Part shown: positions 10,191 to 21,094 of the stretch, piece by piece
How the letters are laid out: each line of letters starts with the position of its first letter
Numbering within the stretch: position 1 is the stretch's first letter
NCBI GenBank assembly: GCA_009760855.2
Contig: WPIO01000039.1
Span: forward strand, 121,001-185,000
Source: Cristatella mucedo
Taxonomy: Eukaryota > Bryozoa > Phylactolaemata > Cristatellidae
Direction: 5' to 3'
Length of the DNA stretch: 64,000 nt
Made by a program: the position numbers and the translations under genes
The notes under the pieces: generated by a model
What the model saw: the letters and a program-made list of their open reading frames with translations, nothing else
The model's database searches: none
What the model was told of the DNA's origin: nothing

Positions 10191-13100
10191 CTGCAAAGCG
10201 AACGTCGATCTAATCGGCGACATATCTCAGAAAGGCCGCCCTCGCATCGTTCTCTGGCCCAGCGTGCTGGCTCGCAGAGCCGGAGGACGCTCGAGAGCTC
10301 TGCGCGAGCTGCCTCTCTAATGCTCGTCTGCCACTCTTCCTGCTCGCCACTCACTCTCCTGCTCGCCACTGCTGCTGCTGCTCGAACAAAGCGCTCAGGC
10401 GAGCCCCTTTCTACGACTGGCATGCGAAGGCGCTTCGGCAAATGTTTGCACTGGGTCAATAGCGAGGTTATGCTGCGCTCTCGGAAATCCGGCAATCGAA
10501 CCGGAGCGCTGCACGAGCACATTATGCTGCTCTACTGCAAATACAGCCCGGCAGCGCCCTGGCAGACTCAGCAGCCGCGGGCTCGGGGTACAGTAGGGCC
10601 AGCTGCAGTCTCCACCTGCTTCCTGAAGCTCTGCAGCACATCTTCCACCATGCGGCCGTAGTCGGGGTGAGCCTTGCTGAAATGCACCACGGCTCTCTTC
10701 TGTATAAACTCCTGCGCACCCTTCAGGTGGCCGCCAATGTTGGCAGCCAGCCGCTTCCTTTGTGCGTCGTCGAGCACCTGCAACGCCAAGGGCGCGAGGC
10801 TCGCATCAAGCCTCTTCCCCGAGACTCGACGGTGGCAGGGGAATCGGCAAAAACGGTCGCCAGCTCCTTCTACACGACGCGGCTGGCAGCCCAGGGCGAC
10901 GACAAACCAGGAGGTGGCGATCGCAGCCCTCGACCGGCTCGCCGATCGCTTCGCTACTGCTGCTGCAGCTTCAGACCGACGATGGACATATACCGGCAGA
11001 AGAGAAATTAGCTCGACCGATCAAACACTTGCCTTGCTCCAGAACGTGCCGACCTGCGTGTAGTTGTCGTCGTCGCTCGAATTGTAACGCATGCACTGTC
11101 CCGACACCTGCTTATAGCCGTGCTCCAGGAAGCGCTCGTTGTCCTGAGGACCGCTGAAGCTGTTCGGATAGTAGTTGGGCGCCCCTCCTGTGCAAAAAGC
11201 CATGCCCTTTTACTTGGCAGTGACTACGACGACAACAGCAGCAGCAGACGACGGCAAGGCCAAGGCCAAGGGCCAGGTCCGGACCACAAGGCCGGGCCAG
11301 GTCCGCAGGTGGTGGCAGCCACCACAAATCTCGACCGCAGCTCACGCAGGCACGAGCTGCGGTCGAGCGACGGCTCGAGGCACGAGCTGCGGTCACTGAC
11401 GCTCGCCACCGAAAGCTTACCTTGGTTGTCGGTGAAGCACATCGGCCCATCGCGTTGATAGTTAGCCGCACGCGTTCGATATGGGCAGTTGACAGGAAGC
11501 TGCTGGTAGTTGGCGCCCAGCCGGTGTCTGTGAGTGTCGACGTAGGAGAAGAGCCGGCCCTGCAGCATCTTGTCGGGGCTCGGCTCGATGCCGGGCACGA
11601 GATGCGCGGGGCTGAACGCGATCTGCTCGACGTCGGCAAAGTAGTTCTTAGGATTTCGGTCCAGCGTAACCTTGCCCACGGGAATTAGAGGATACTCATT
11701 TTGGGGCCATACCTAAAAGGAGAAAGAGCACTCAAATAAAGCTCCCATATCTCAAACCATAACCCACGAAACAAAAGGTCTAGCGGTTGAGCAACAAGTG
11801 ACCATCGCTTAATGCCGGACTGTGGCTATCTGCTGAAGTACGGAATCGTCTAATCAGTGCCCTAACATAATTGCCTCAATCTATAGGGGTCGTTCTGGAC
11901 TGCAAGTGCCACGCCTACTCACAGCCTTGATAGACCCAATGAATACTTCTTTAAGAAGCAGCTGCCAAACTCGTGCAAATCTTCCATATGCCAAAGCGAC
12001 TTGTAACTATCGCTCAGAGCATGCATGCTCTGCAGCATAACGAAAGAATAGCATCTCGCCAAGGCCCGATCCCCACAATGGCAAAGAGCACTTAATCCAT
12101 TATCGATATATTACTTGTTTTATTCTCCATAAAAGAGCTTCTACCAAGCTCTAGTAAGTACGACGTGACATGCAGTAGCAGTTTGACGTGAGTTAATGGC
12201 ACGTGCCTACGCTAGCCGTTGCACTGTGACCTGACAGCCAGGGTGATCGCTGAAACAGGATGAAACTTATCTTCTGCTGCTGATAACCTTCAAGTCTGCT
12301 CCCGTAAGCATTTGCCAAAACCCACCCTGCTTTTCCGGACCCTTATGAGACTCTGCACTGATTAAACGCTGCCGTCAGGTAAATAGCAATACTCATTATG
12401 CGAATCACTACAATACTGCTGACTGTCATCAAAGTCATCAGTCGGAGTGGAGGAACGAAAAGCCCATTCTCACTTACGGTCAAATGAGACGACAATGGTC
12501 AAAACAGGTTAGTCAACCTCTTCATACAGGTACACCAGCACATCCGCAGTGCGAGAGAACCACCCCCCTTTGTCCTCCCCCATTGGAATCAAAAGGTGGG
12601 AGGCGAATTGTATGGAGTTCGCTGCTTAGCACAAGAAAAGCATGGCGGCTACGCACCTTGGTCAGGTCAAACGGGTTCCATCTGAATTTCTCTGCCTCCT
12701 CGAACGTCATGACCTGGATGTACATGGTCCAGGATGGATATTGGCCGGCGCTGATAGCATTGAACAGGTCGCGTATGCTGTAGTCGGGGTCGCTGCCTGC
12801 AAGTTGCTCTGCCTTGTCCACAGGCAGATTCTTTATGCCCTGATCCGTCTGCAAAGGGTGCATCATGGCGACGGTGGCAGCCAATGCCGGAGACCAGACG
12901 TCGGGCCAAAGAGCAGCACCGCAAGCAACAGTTCCCGTGAAGTCTCTCGTGAAGTGCATCGATGCCAGGGTGGCTATCTGCGCTGGCATCGACGCACTTA
13001 TGAGACTGCATCGTGGTAGCACTGCAATGCCATCCATGCAAGCAAACAATATGTCACAGACTGAAGGACAAAGAACGGCATCAGCATCTGATCAAGAGCC

Positions 13101-14298
13101 ACAGGACTGAAGCAGTGACAGTGACACTTTAACTAGGCCAACCACTGAGCAGCCAAGGCAGCCGGGGTGTGGTCAGCTCGTGTGTTCACGGAGCACGCTC
13201 GTTACTGAAAAAAAGTGGCTACACACTCTCGACGCGTCAAGACAGTGCTGTCGTCAGAGGAAAAAAAGGTCGAGCCACTCCAGAATGAAACCACTGGAAA
13301 GTGGCCAAGGTGAAAGCGCACAGGAAAAAAAGTAAGCATTCGCCAAGTACATACTCAAACATCTAAGCTGGTGGCGATCTAAGCAGGCCACCTGATTCGG
13401 CAGCAGGATGTAACCAACAGACTGTGTGCCTTGCTATTATTGTACCTTAACCGAGAGGCTCATAGAGGCTCATAGTGCTCATAGAGGCTCATAGTGCTCA
13501 TAGAGGCTCATAGTGCTCATAGAGGCTCATAGTGCTCATAGAGGCTCATAGTGCTCATAGAGGCTCATAGTGCTCATAGAGGCTCAGGGAAAGGTTCGAG
13601 CGGTTATCTTTTAGCTTCGAGGGGTGACGGTGGCAGCAGCGTGGAATTGAGCTCCATACTTGAACAGCATTCGACAAACCAGTGTCGCTTTACTAGCTTA
13701 TGCTAAGTGAGCTCAATTAGGGTCTGCAATCTGCCAGCTCGACCAAAGCGAGTGCTTTTTGCTGCACTTTTTAAAAAACACTCCTTTCATAGCTGCCCAG
13801 CAGTGTAGCAACTTCCGACTTGTGTCACGACATCTCCTTACTTGATCACGTTTAAAAAGAAACTAAAACGTATCTATTTATCACAGCATTTAGTGGGTCC
13901 CTGTGATTCAACCTTGTATGTGTCTATGCACGCTGACACTGTGCATGCTGCCACTAACTGTACTTGCATGCTGACCCTGTGCACGTCGCCCCTGACCATG
14001 TTATTCTTATTGTTTATTGAGCATGCTAACACTAAACATTCGATCGTGCTTCCTTTGCAGCAAATGTAAAGTGCATAGAAAGAGATTATATAATTCATTT
14101 GTATAGCGCCCCAAGAGAACTAAATCTCTATTCGGGCGCTTCACATATGCCTCAGGGCTCGAGCCCACGACCTCAGCCAGACCTTAGTCGGGGCGAGCAC
14201 CTTAACCGCTGGACCAACTCTCTGAGGGTGCTATATCAAATCGTTATTATTATTATTATTATTATTTTCATTATTATTATAGAGAGAGAAAGAGCAGT

Positions 14299-14333
<35 letters not shown>

Positions 14334-17300
14334 ATGGCAGGCAATTAGCCGGATGGAAGGGAGATGCACGGCTGCACGAACACTGAGGTGACAAGTGCAG
14401 CTGAATCGTGACGGCAGAGACGGGGCAGTAGCACATACCTTCAGATGAAACTTGCAGTAGACCGCTTCCCCATTGCTGTTAACCATCTTGAACGTGTGAC
14501 TGCCGTAGCCGTTCATGTGGCGGAAGCCGTCGGGTATGCCGCGGTCAGAGAACAGGAAGGATACCTGATGAAGCGATTCCGGTCGAAGCGTGAGAAAATC
14601 CCAAAACATGTCGGCATCCTAGAAACAAAAAAAACACCAGCCGTGTCCTGGCAGCAAGTGAAGGCAAGAAAGCAGCAGACGGCAGCTGGCGTGGTACACG
14701 CCGCCGCCGTTGTCCTTACAGTGAGGCACAGCAGCAGCAGCAGCTATATCGGTAGAGCGAGGAATGAGTACGACTTGGCACGACTCCCGCCTCTGGATTC
14801 GAAGGTCACTGCAAGCTCAGCATCCACGGACGATGCAACGAGACAAGCTTTCCCCCTTGTTTCTAGAGCTACGACACACTTTTGGGACGTGCAGCGCTTA
14901 AGCGTGTCCAGATGACGGCTTAGCCAAATTTTTTTTCTTTCACCGTACCGAACCGAGCGCATTCGAGAAACCGCAACGGCGAATGAAGAAGAGGCTTCAC
15001 CCTAACGTTCACTCGCAGCCAGACGGCAAGCCAATGCGAGCCTCGTGGAAGTGCCGAGCGGCGGCGCTGACTTTCCCGACCGCACGTGCGGTGAAACCAA
15101 GGGCCGCGGCAGCCGACCATCGCAGGCTTCGGTTGGTGCAACACGTGCCCCGAAAACAAAGCAAGCACAACCTGCCTTGAGGTGAGTCTGCGGGTTTCTT
15201 TTCTGAGTGTGGATGAAGCTGGGAAACTGTAAAGAAAAAAGGAGTTGAGCAGCAGACACAAGCAAAAGCCCACGTGGTGGAGCGCTTCCAAAGTGCCCAC
15301 ACCAGCAGCAGCAGCAACGAAAGAAAAACAGCAACGATTCCGAAGTCGCGGCAGACCGATACCAGGATCGGATCGCGAATGAAAAATATGGGAGTGTTGT
15401 TGCCCACGAGGTCCCAGTTGCCTTCCTCCGTGTAGAACTTGACAGCGAATCCTCGCGGGTCCCGCGCAGTGTCGGCAGAACCGCTCTCCCCGCCTGTGCG
15501 CAAGAATGCGGCCACCGATACAGGCCACCGCCACGCGGCCAGCCTCCGGCAGCAGCACGAGGGACCCGCCATTCGAGCGCCGCCTCCTGCCCCGACCGGT
15601 TCAGATGACGCACGGCTCGCGCCAAGTCGACCGCGGATCTTCACAAGCGGAGCGGAGACATGTGAAGCCACGGCCGGTACCGCTGGCCGCCCGAGGCCGC
15701 TCGAGAACGGACAGGGCACGACAGCAGCCAGCGAACGGAAGAACAAACGGGCTGCTAACGGTCGGTCACGTGAAACGCAGCAAAAAACGCACCCACGGTG
15801 GAGAAGCGGATGGCAAGCGGCGTTCGTTTGCCAACTGCCTCGAACACTTTGGCCTTGCAGTATTTGGTAATGTCGTGCGTCACTTCGAAGTACCCGAAAG
15901 CACCTGGCGATAAGATGCGTTTGCATCAGAGCAATCGACCGGGCATGCCCGGGCAGCCAACGACACGCAATGCAGCCGAGTGGAACAGCGCGGTCGTTAA
16001 AGGATGCAAAAATCTCAGACAGCTTGCATGCTGGACGATCAGGCAGGCGACAGCTACAGCAAAAACCAACAGAATTACTGACAGAACCGATCGATAATTG
16101 TATGATTACTTTCAAAGGACAGAAAGATCGAAGGCACCCTAAAAGTTTAGGCCTATGATTACGATGCCAATAGAAAAGCTTTCTCCCAACGTTGGCTAAT
16201 GGAACGGCATGCTCAAATATGCTTTACTTTTCCTTCAAGTCCAAAAGAAGATTATGTGAGTGAATTGTTTTCACACGTGTTAGGCACCAGATTCTGTTGC
16301 TCAGGGGCATCCGGTAAAGTTCTGCACATCATATCAATCCTATGCGGAACAAAGCTTTAGATTGGTCGTCTGGCTTCTGGCTAATATACTACAGTGCACA
16401 ACCAAGCTGCAACTAGAGTCTCGGAAAAAATTATGGACATCCTCAAATATATGTGTGTGTGTTCGCACGCACGCACGTGCATGCACGTGTGTGCGCTCGT
16501 GCGTGTGTGTGTGTGCGCGCGTGCATGTGTGTGTGTGTGTAAAGCTGCTGGCATCGATATTTGACTCGATTCTATCTTCAAGAAGCAATGTAGGTCCTAA
16601 CGTTCTCTATTCGAACTAGATTCTTCCCACTACAAAACCGGCTGTTGGCTGCGAGCACCCGAAGGCGATACACAACCCACTTGGTCACAGGCAATCACAC
16701 TGGCACCATGCGACAGAGCCGTGACTGCCGTGACTCGCGTGACTGCCGGGATGCTGCGCGGATCTAAGCGAGCAGCGCATGCCACTCCTCGAGGAGCCCA
16801 GCTAGTCGCGCGGCTATGCTACCTGCTTGCGGCACTCAACCCAACCGGGAGCATTCTTGCACAAAGGGCCCAGAATGTAGTCGAAACCTTCGATTCGCAG
16901 ACCGAGTGGTACCCTTAACAAAGGCCAGAACTAAAAGCCAAGCAAGTAGAACACAGCTATATACTTGGAACAGTTGAAAGGGTACCCGAACGAGTAAACC
17001 GTAAAGAAGCCTCACCACGTCAGGATCCCTTACACTGATATATGGGCAATAGGAACAAACCACAAGCTAGTGCTAACGCATATCGACATGTCGGGTCGCA
17101 AAGGCAGGACGAAAAGCAGCAAGACCGCCAAAGACAGACACGGCAAACTGCCTGTGAGAAACCCCAGGTCACTGGCTGCGGATGAGGACTCCTGCTGCTT
17201 TTGCATGAGCAGTGGCCACGAGCAGTTTTAGCAGTTTTGGCTATAGAAATGAGACGTGACACCACAGCTGTTTCACCTGTGATCCTTCTCAGCTATCCAG

Positions 17301-19538
17301 TATGTCAAATTCTCTCAACTCCCTTGCTAAACTTGCTTCGGACATCCAGACGTAGATGTCAGCCAACGTTCTTACATTGAATGACGATAAAACCAACTTA
17401 CTAGTTACGTGCGAACCAAGTGTGACTCAGATGGAAAGCTTAATGCTCAAATCAGATCTGCCAGCATATCTCCTGTTGCATCTGCACGAAATCTAGGTGT
17501 CGTGTTTCAAAGTGACCTTACACTAGACGACCACATTAGCTCCATAGTTCATGGCATTGCTAAGATTCGTGTTTGCTTATACAGGGATACTCCATTAAAA
17601 TTGATCCATGCATTTGTGACATCACGTCTCGACTTCTATAACTAACTGCTTGCTGGTCTATCGGCCAGTGCAATCAAGCCCCTATGAAGATCTCTGCAGG
17701 TAGGCTTATCTGCCGTGAACATCAAAGTAGCCACATCACACACCACTTCTCGCCGACCTTCAGTGGCTCCCAGTCAAGCAGCTCATCGGCTTGAAGGTTC
17801 TGCCAACTCACTTGTAGGAACATTTATTCTCTGTCTCTAGCCTACTTATCAGAACTACTCCCCCACCAGGCTAGGCATCATACCACCTGCTTTTCTGTCT
17901 CAAATCGTTTAGCTATGCCTCAATCCAACCTCAAATCCTTTGGAGACCGTGCCTTCAGTTCGTATGCTCCCAAAGCCTGGAATTCACTCTCTCGACTAAC
18001 GTCACATCCCCTGACCTGACATTTAAATAAAGAGCTAAAAACGAACCTGCTTAGCACAGCATTTAGTGGATCCTCGTGATTCGTCCTTTTCATACTATGT
18101 GTGCTGACACGTGCATGTCACTAGATTTGCATGCTGACCCTGTGCATGTCACTTCTAATTATGTTATGCTTGCTGACATTGAGCATGCTAACACCAACCA
18201 TTTGATCATGCTTCCTTTACAGTATATGTAAAGTGCGTAGACAGAGATTAAGTTCTCTAAAGGTGCTATACAAATGTATTATTATAATTAACACTAACCT
18301 TTTGATTATGCTTCTTCTATGTTCTCTACGTCTTCTATGTCACTTCTATTTGACAGAAGTCATCTCATAACATCACTCAATTCACTAGACATAGAATACA
18401 GAATACAATTTCAACCACATGACTGGTAAACTAAAAGCCAAGATAATACATGCCAGAAAAACTTTTTATCGAGGACAAATTTTCAGGCACAGAAAACATG
18501 GCTATGCATGCCAAAATTTATTTCCTTCATGTGAGAGAATAATTTTCAAAACACATGTAACTAAGGCATGGGCACGTATAACAAACAACTAATGATACTT
18601 TCAAACAGAAAGGTTTGAGCTTTACACGTTCGAAGTCAGATATAGAAGAGAGGGATGCTATAATCTACTAGCGGGGCACGTGGTAAGGTTGGCCCGACAT
18701 ACCGCCTCCCTTAGCGTGCACAACTCGTTCAGGTATTCTCTCCCTGTCAAAATGAGCTGTCTCATCTAAGTACACAGTATCCTCCAGCAGAAGCGGACCT
18801 CGAGGTCCAATAGTCAGCGAAGCAAGTCTGTTGCCAACAGGAACACCGTGGCTGCTGGTGAGACAGTCTGGGTGCTACAAAGGCGTACAGCTTAAAATAG
18901 CAGCCACAGCTACAAACACAGCCACATGCTCAGGCGAAGTGTCGGCAGCAACTTCAGGCAGATGCATTGATTGAAGGTAACAAAGACCAGCTATCTGAGT
19001 GCGATTTAGTGCGTCTGACGAGACAGTCACAAGCAAAGAGACAAGAACAGCTACAGGCTACAAAGATTTTTCCAGTTTCCCCAAGCCAAGTCAGACAGTA
19101 AGATGGCCCATAACCGCTCACGTGTTGCAGACCCAGCCATCGACAGATACACGTAAGCAAATGTAAAGTGCCTAGAAAGAGATCGAGTTCTCTGAGGGCT
19201 CTATAACAAATGTATTATTATCATTAAGCACATACTACAATCCTATAATCAAGATATTTAAGTAGTAAAGAAATACTGCACACCATCAGCGAGAGCCACA
19301 AAAGGTCCTGTATCCTTGGCAGACTGCGTGCAACATCCAGGTGCTCACAAGCGAGGGCGCGAAGGGAACCGCTCGGTAATAGAAGGCGACAGAAAGTGAG
19401 AGAGAGAAGATAGAGAGCTAAAGAGGAAAGAGAACGAGAGCAAGAGGAGAAAGAAACAGACAGATAAGAAAACAAAACAGACTGACGAGAGACTGAAGGA
19501 GAGAGAGGAGAAAAGATACAGGAGAGAGGTGAGATGGC

Positions 19539-19572
<34 letters not shown>

Positions 19573-20455
19573 GGGGAGGAGGGAGTGGAGAGAGAGATGC
19601 TGCCTGTAAGAGAACGTAGGAAATGTAATGATCACGAAGCCAGCTCTTCATGATTTGCTCCATCGCGCACTTGCGCTATCGCTTCCAAAATGCCATTATT
19701 CCATAGCATGTCGTTGCGTTGGATACTTTCACTCGCCGGTTTTAAGAAAAAAAGACCCACCCGGAAGAAATACCCTGAGTCATCACCTTCATTTTCAGAG
19801 GCTACACAGCACTAGCGGCATAAAAAACCGTAATTCGTGCACAGAGTATCGTATTAACAAAACTTATTTTTGTACCTTACTCTTAATAGTTCACACCCTG
19901 AAGAAGCAATTAACACAGGTCGAATCACGCGGCTGGAACGATCGGGTCGACTTGCCCTAAAAGCTTCTAGGCGATAACGGCCGAAACGTGGCTCTCACCA
20001 CGAGTCTATTGTGCAATAACAAGCTCAGAAACCACTATTTTGAAACCACTGCTGCTATTAATATTCCAAAATCGAAGGCAATACGTCCTCGGTTTCTTCC
20101 GGAGGGTATTTTACCCGAACACCTCAACTGTCAAGCGTGCGTATTATGCTGTGAACCGTTATCCGGCACTACCGATGCAATTCAGCCTTAATTGAACACT
20201 CTTCTCATTAACTGGGTACATCAAAAACGAAAGCAGATCTGGCAATATCACGTGAAGCTCGACGCAATTACTAGTTTCGCATGACATAAGTGCAGCAAGC
20301 GAGGCGAGCCAGCCCAACCCCCTAGCGCAGTAGCGTTTCGAAATCGCAATAGCAGGCAGGTCTCGCAAAGTACGCATATTATTAGATAACACACTTACTT
20401 CGTGGTGTTTTTTATATTCATTTAGTTGCTCTGCTGTTAGATCTCGGTTTGACAT
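10167..20455 (-). CDS. CAT: Catalase, 11 coding exons, 508 aa
   Basis: Heme catalase (2 H2O2 to 2 H2O + O2), expected in peroxisomes. Coding exons in transcript order: 20399-20455, 18703-18874, 15793-15903, 15363-15493, 15176-15226, 14439-14618, 12657-12848, 11421-11712, 11033-11187, 10616-10777, 10167-10190. Together they make 1,527 nt in one open frame. The start is the ATG of [10 protein letters not shown]; no in-frame ATG was seen just upstream. Active-site residues known from animal catalases are present: His72 in [13 protein letters not shown], Asn145 in VGNNTPIFF and heme-ligand Tyr355 in [12 protein letters not shown]. Spacing of these three matches human catalase exactly. Introns after exons 5 and 9 start with GC instead of GT. 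The last exon encodes only AAESSNL-stop, whose SNL resembles the ANL peroxisomal signal of human catalase. Reading through the last donor instead gives a 516-residue form ending RARGC. Introns hold LINE A copies, a minisatellite and GA/GT tracts. No break in the coding sequence was found. Confidence 0.95.
10568..10777 (-). CDS. CAT: Catalase penultimate exon, with unspliced extension to 10568
   Basis: This exon starts after an intron with a GC donor (acceptor ...GTTGCAG) and encodes [10 protein letters not shown] through [18 protein letters not shown]. The codon series ends at CAG followed by GTGGAG (donor at 10615-10614). If that donor is not used, the frame continues 16 codons to a TGA at 10568-10570 and the protein ends RARGC without a peroxisomal signal. 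The spliced form is preferred, because the downstream 24-nt exon joins in phase 0 and ends in SNL. Both forms could exist. Confidence 0.7.
   Translation of the reverse strand: MLDDAQRKRLAANIGGHLKGAQEFIQKRAVVHFSKAHPDYGRMVEDVLQSFRKQVETAAGPTVPRARGC
11031..11032 (-). other. GC donor of catalase intron 9 (GC-AG intron)
   Basis: The exon ends TTC TGG AGC AAG at 11033 and the intron begins GCAAGT, the classic strong GC-donor context AAG|GCAAGT. The downstream exon starts GTG CTC GAC GAC at 10777 in phase 0, matching the family order (...V-L-N/D-E/D-x-Q-R-K-R-L). The nearest GT would break the frame. Confidence 0.9.
13454..13586. repeat. 19-bp minisatellite, ~7 units, in catalase intron 6
   Basis: The unit GAGGCTCATAGTGCTCATA repeats head to tail almost without change. 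Each unit is itself two related halves (GAGGCTCATA + GTGCTCATA). Confidence 0.95.
13805..14280 (+). mobile_element. LINE A 3' end interrupted by SINE2, catalase intron 6
   Basis: LINE A 3' UTR runs 13805-14091 and its last part (CTCTGAGGGTGCTATATCAAAT, then ATT repeats) resumes at 14218. A minus-strand SINE2 sits between, splitting the LINE's 3' hairpin. Oriented antisense to catalase. Confidence 0.85.
14092..14217 (-). mobile_element. SINE2 copy nested in LINE A
   Basis: On the minus strand: TTGGTCCAGCGGTTAAGGTG (tRNA-like 5' end with A box), GGGCTCGAGCCC (B-box region), then GAAGCGCCCGAATAGAGATT...GGGGCGCTATACAAATGAA, a 3' end resembling that of LINE A. It matches the copy at 47484-47608 closely. 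Confidence 0.88.
14248..14331. repeat. ATT and GA microsatellites
   Basis: An (ATT)n end of LINE A followed by (AGAG)n to 14331, in catalase intron 6, just past exon 6. Confidence 0.9.
15174..15175 (-). other. GC donor of catalase intron 5 (GC-AG intron)
   Basis: The exon ends CAC CTC AAG (HLK) at 15176 and the intron begins GCAGGT. The next exon begins GAT GCC GAC ATG at 14618 after TTTCTAG. Only the GC donor keeps the frame; using the GT four bases further in adds GCAG and shifts the frame. Confidence 0.85.
16452..16541. repeat. GT/GC-rich dinucleotide tract
   Basis: Interrupted (GT)n with GCAC and GCGC variants, in catalase intron 2. The long Val-Cys or Thr-His frames over it are artefacts. 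Confidence 0.9.
17300..18285 (+). mobile_element. LINE A, C-terminal half of RT plus 3' UTR, catalase intron 2
   Basis: Broken frames give DDKTNLL-like, [20 protein letters not shown] and ALVTSRLDF-like stretches, all typical of the region after the RT catalytic core in CR1/L2 LINEs. The 3' hairpin region and a short ATT end at 18285 follow. Antisense to catalase. Confidence 0.88.
19158..19227 (+). mobile_element. LINE A tail fragment, catalase intron 1
   Basis: Only the last ~70 bases: GCAAATGTAAAGTGCCTAG, GAGTTCTCTGAGGGCTC and an ATT repeat. Confidence 0.75.
19377..19600. repeat. Polypurine (AG-rich) tract
   Basis: About 220 bases that are nearly all A and G on the plus strand, including (GA)n near 19540-19565. 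In catalase intron 1, so the pre-mRNA carries a long pyrimidine run. Confidence 0.85.
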
Positions 20456-20499
20456 GCTTGCAAATGCGGCACCGTAGGCCACGCTGGTCTCGCTTAAGT

Positions 20500-21094
20500 G
20501 GCTGAGGCGGACTTAGATCTATAGGGGGCGTAACCCCGCGTACTTATATGGGGCCGTTATCTTCTCAAACCGTCCTGGATTAAAAAATGTTTACGTTTTT
20601 ATTTTAATATATATTTATCTTGGTATTAAAATAAATAATTTAATTCATAACAAGCGCCGTTCAGTATTTTGACCAGCGTTGTTGGTAGTCACCAGACTAG
20701 TGGGCGGTAGCTGGGTTGGGTGTGCGAGAAAGCGACAGTGTCCAGGCAGATAAATGACAATCTTATTTTCTATCTTATCGCATAGATCGAGGTCCGTGAG
20801 TCTGAGGGTAGCATGCGAGAGCGTTATGCTCATATCAGTAAAGCTTGTAGACATAACTCTATACACACATGTGTATCTTTAGTACATGCCTTATCAAAAA
20901 ACCTGGATTGTTTTGCATAATATTCTGCGATGACGCTGTGAGCGGCTGGAGCAGCCGTTTTAGCAGGTTCTACTTGGTCCTTGGTTGACATTCGCCTCAA
21001 ATTAAACTCCTGTAAACCTCGATAATCGGCACAGAAATGTATCGGAAGCATCAGAAAATTCGCTCGCTCGATGTGTAATAGACCCCTAATAATA
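20500..21094. other. Upstream region of catalase; nothing recognised
   Basis: Contains an AT-rich stretch near 20,580-20,640. No promoter motif could be assigned. Confidence 0.4.

Noticed and set aside
10037-10522. 161-codon minus frame just downstream of catalase
   Set aside because: It is in a different frame from the catalase last exon, overlaps it, and has no known motif. Overlapping plus frames are equally long because the region is GC-rich.
15009-16115. 368-codon minus frame as one protein
   Set aside because: It spans catalase exon 4 and three introns in one chance-open GC-rich frame. Splice signals and the catalase family show the true exons.
20830-21051. Minus frame with IHFCADYRGLQEF, reminiscent of the DYR motif of gypsy-type RT
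   Set aside because: Only one short motif matches, and no other RT, protease or integrase remnant lies around it.
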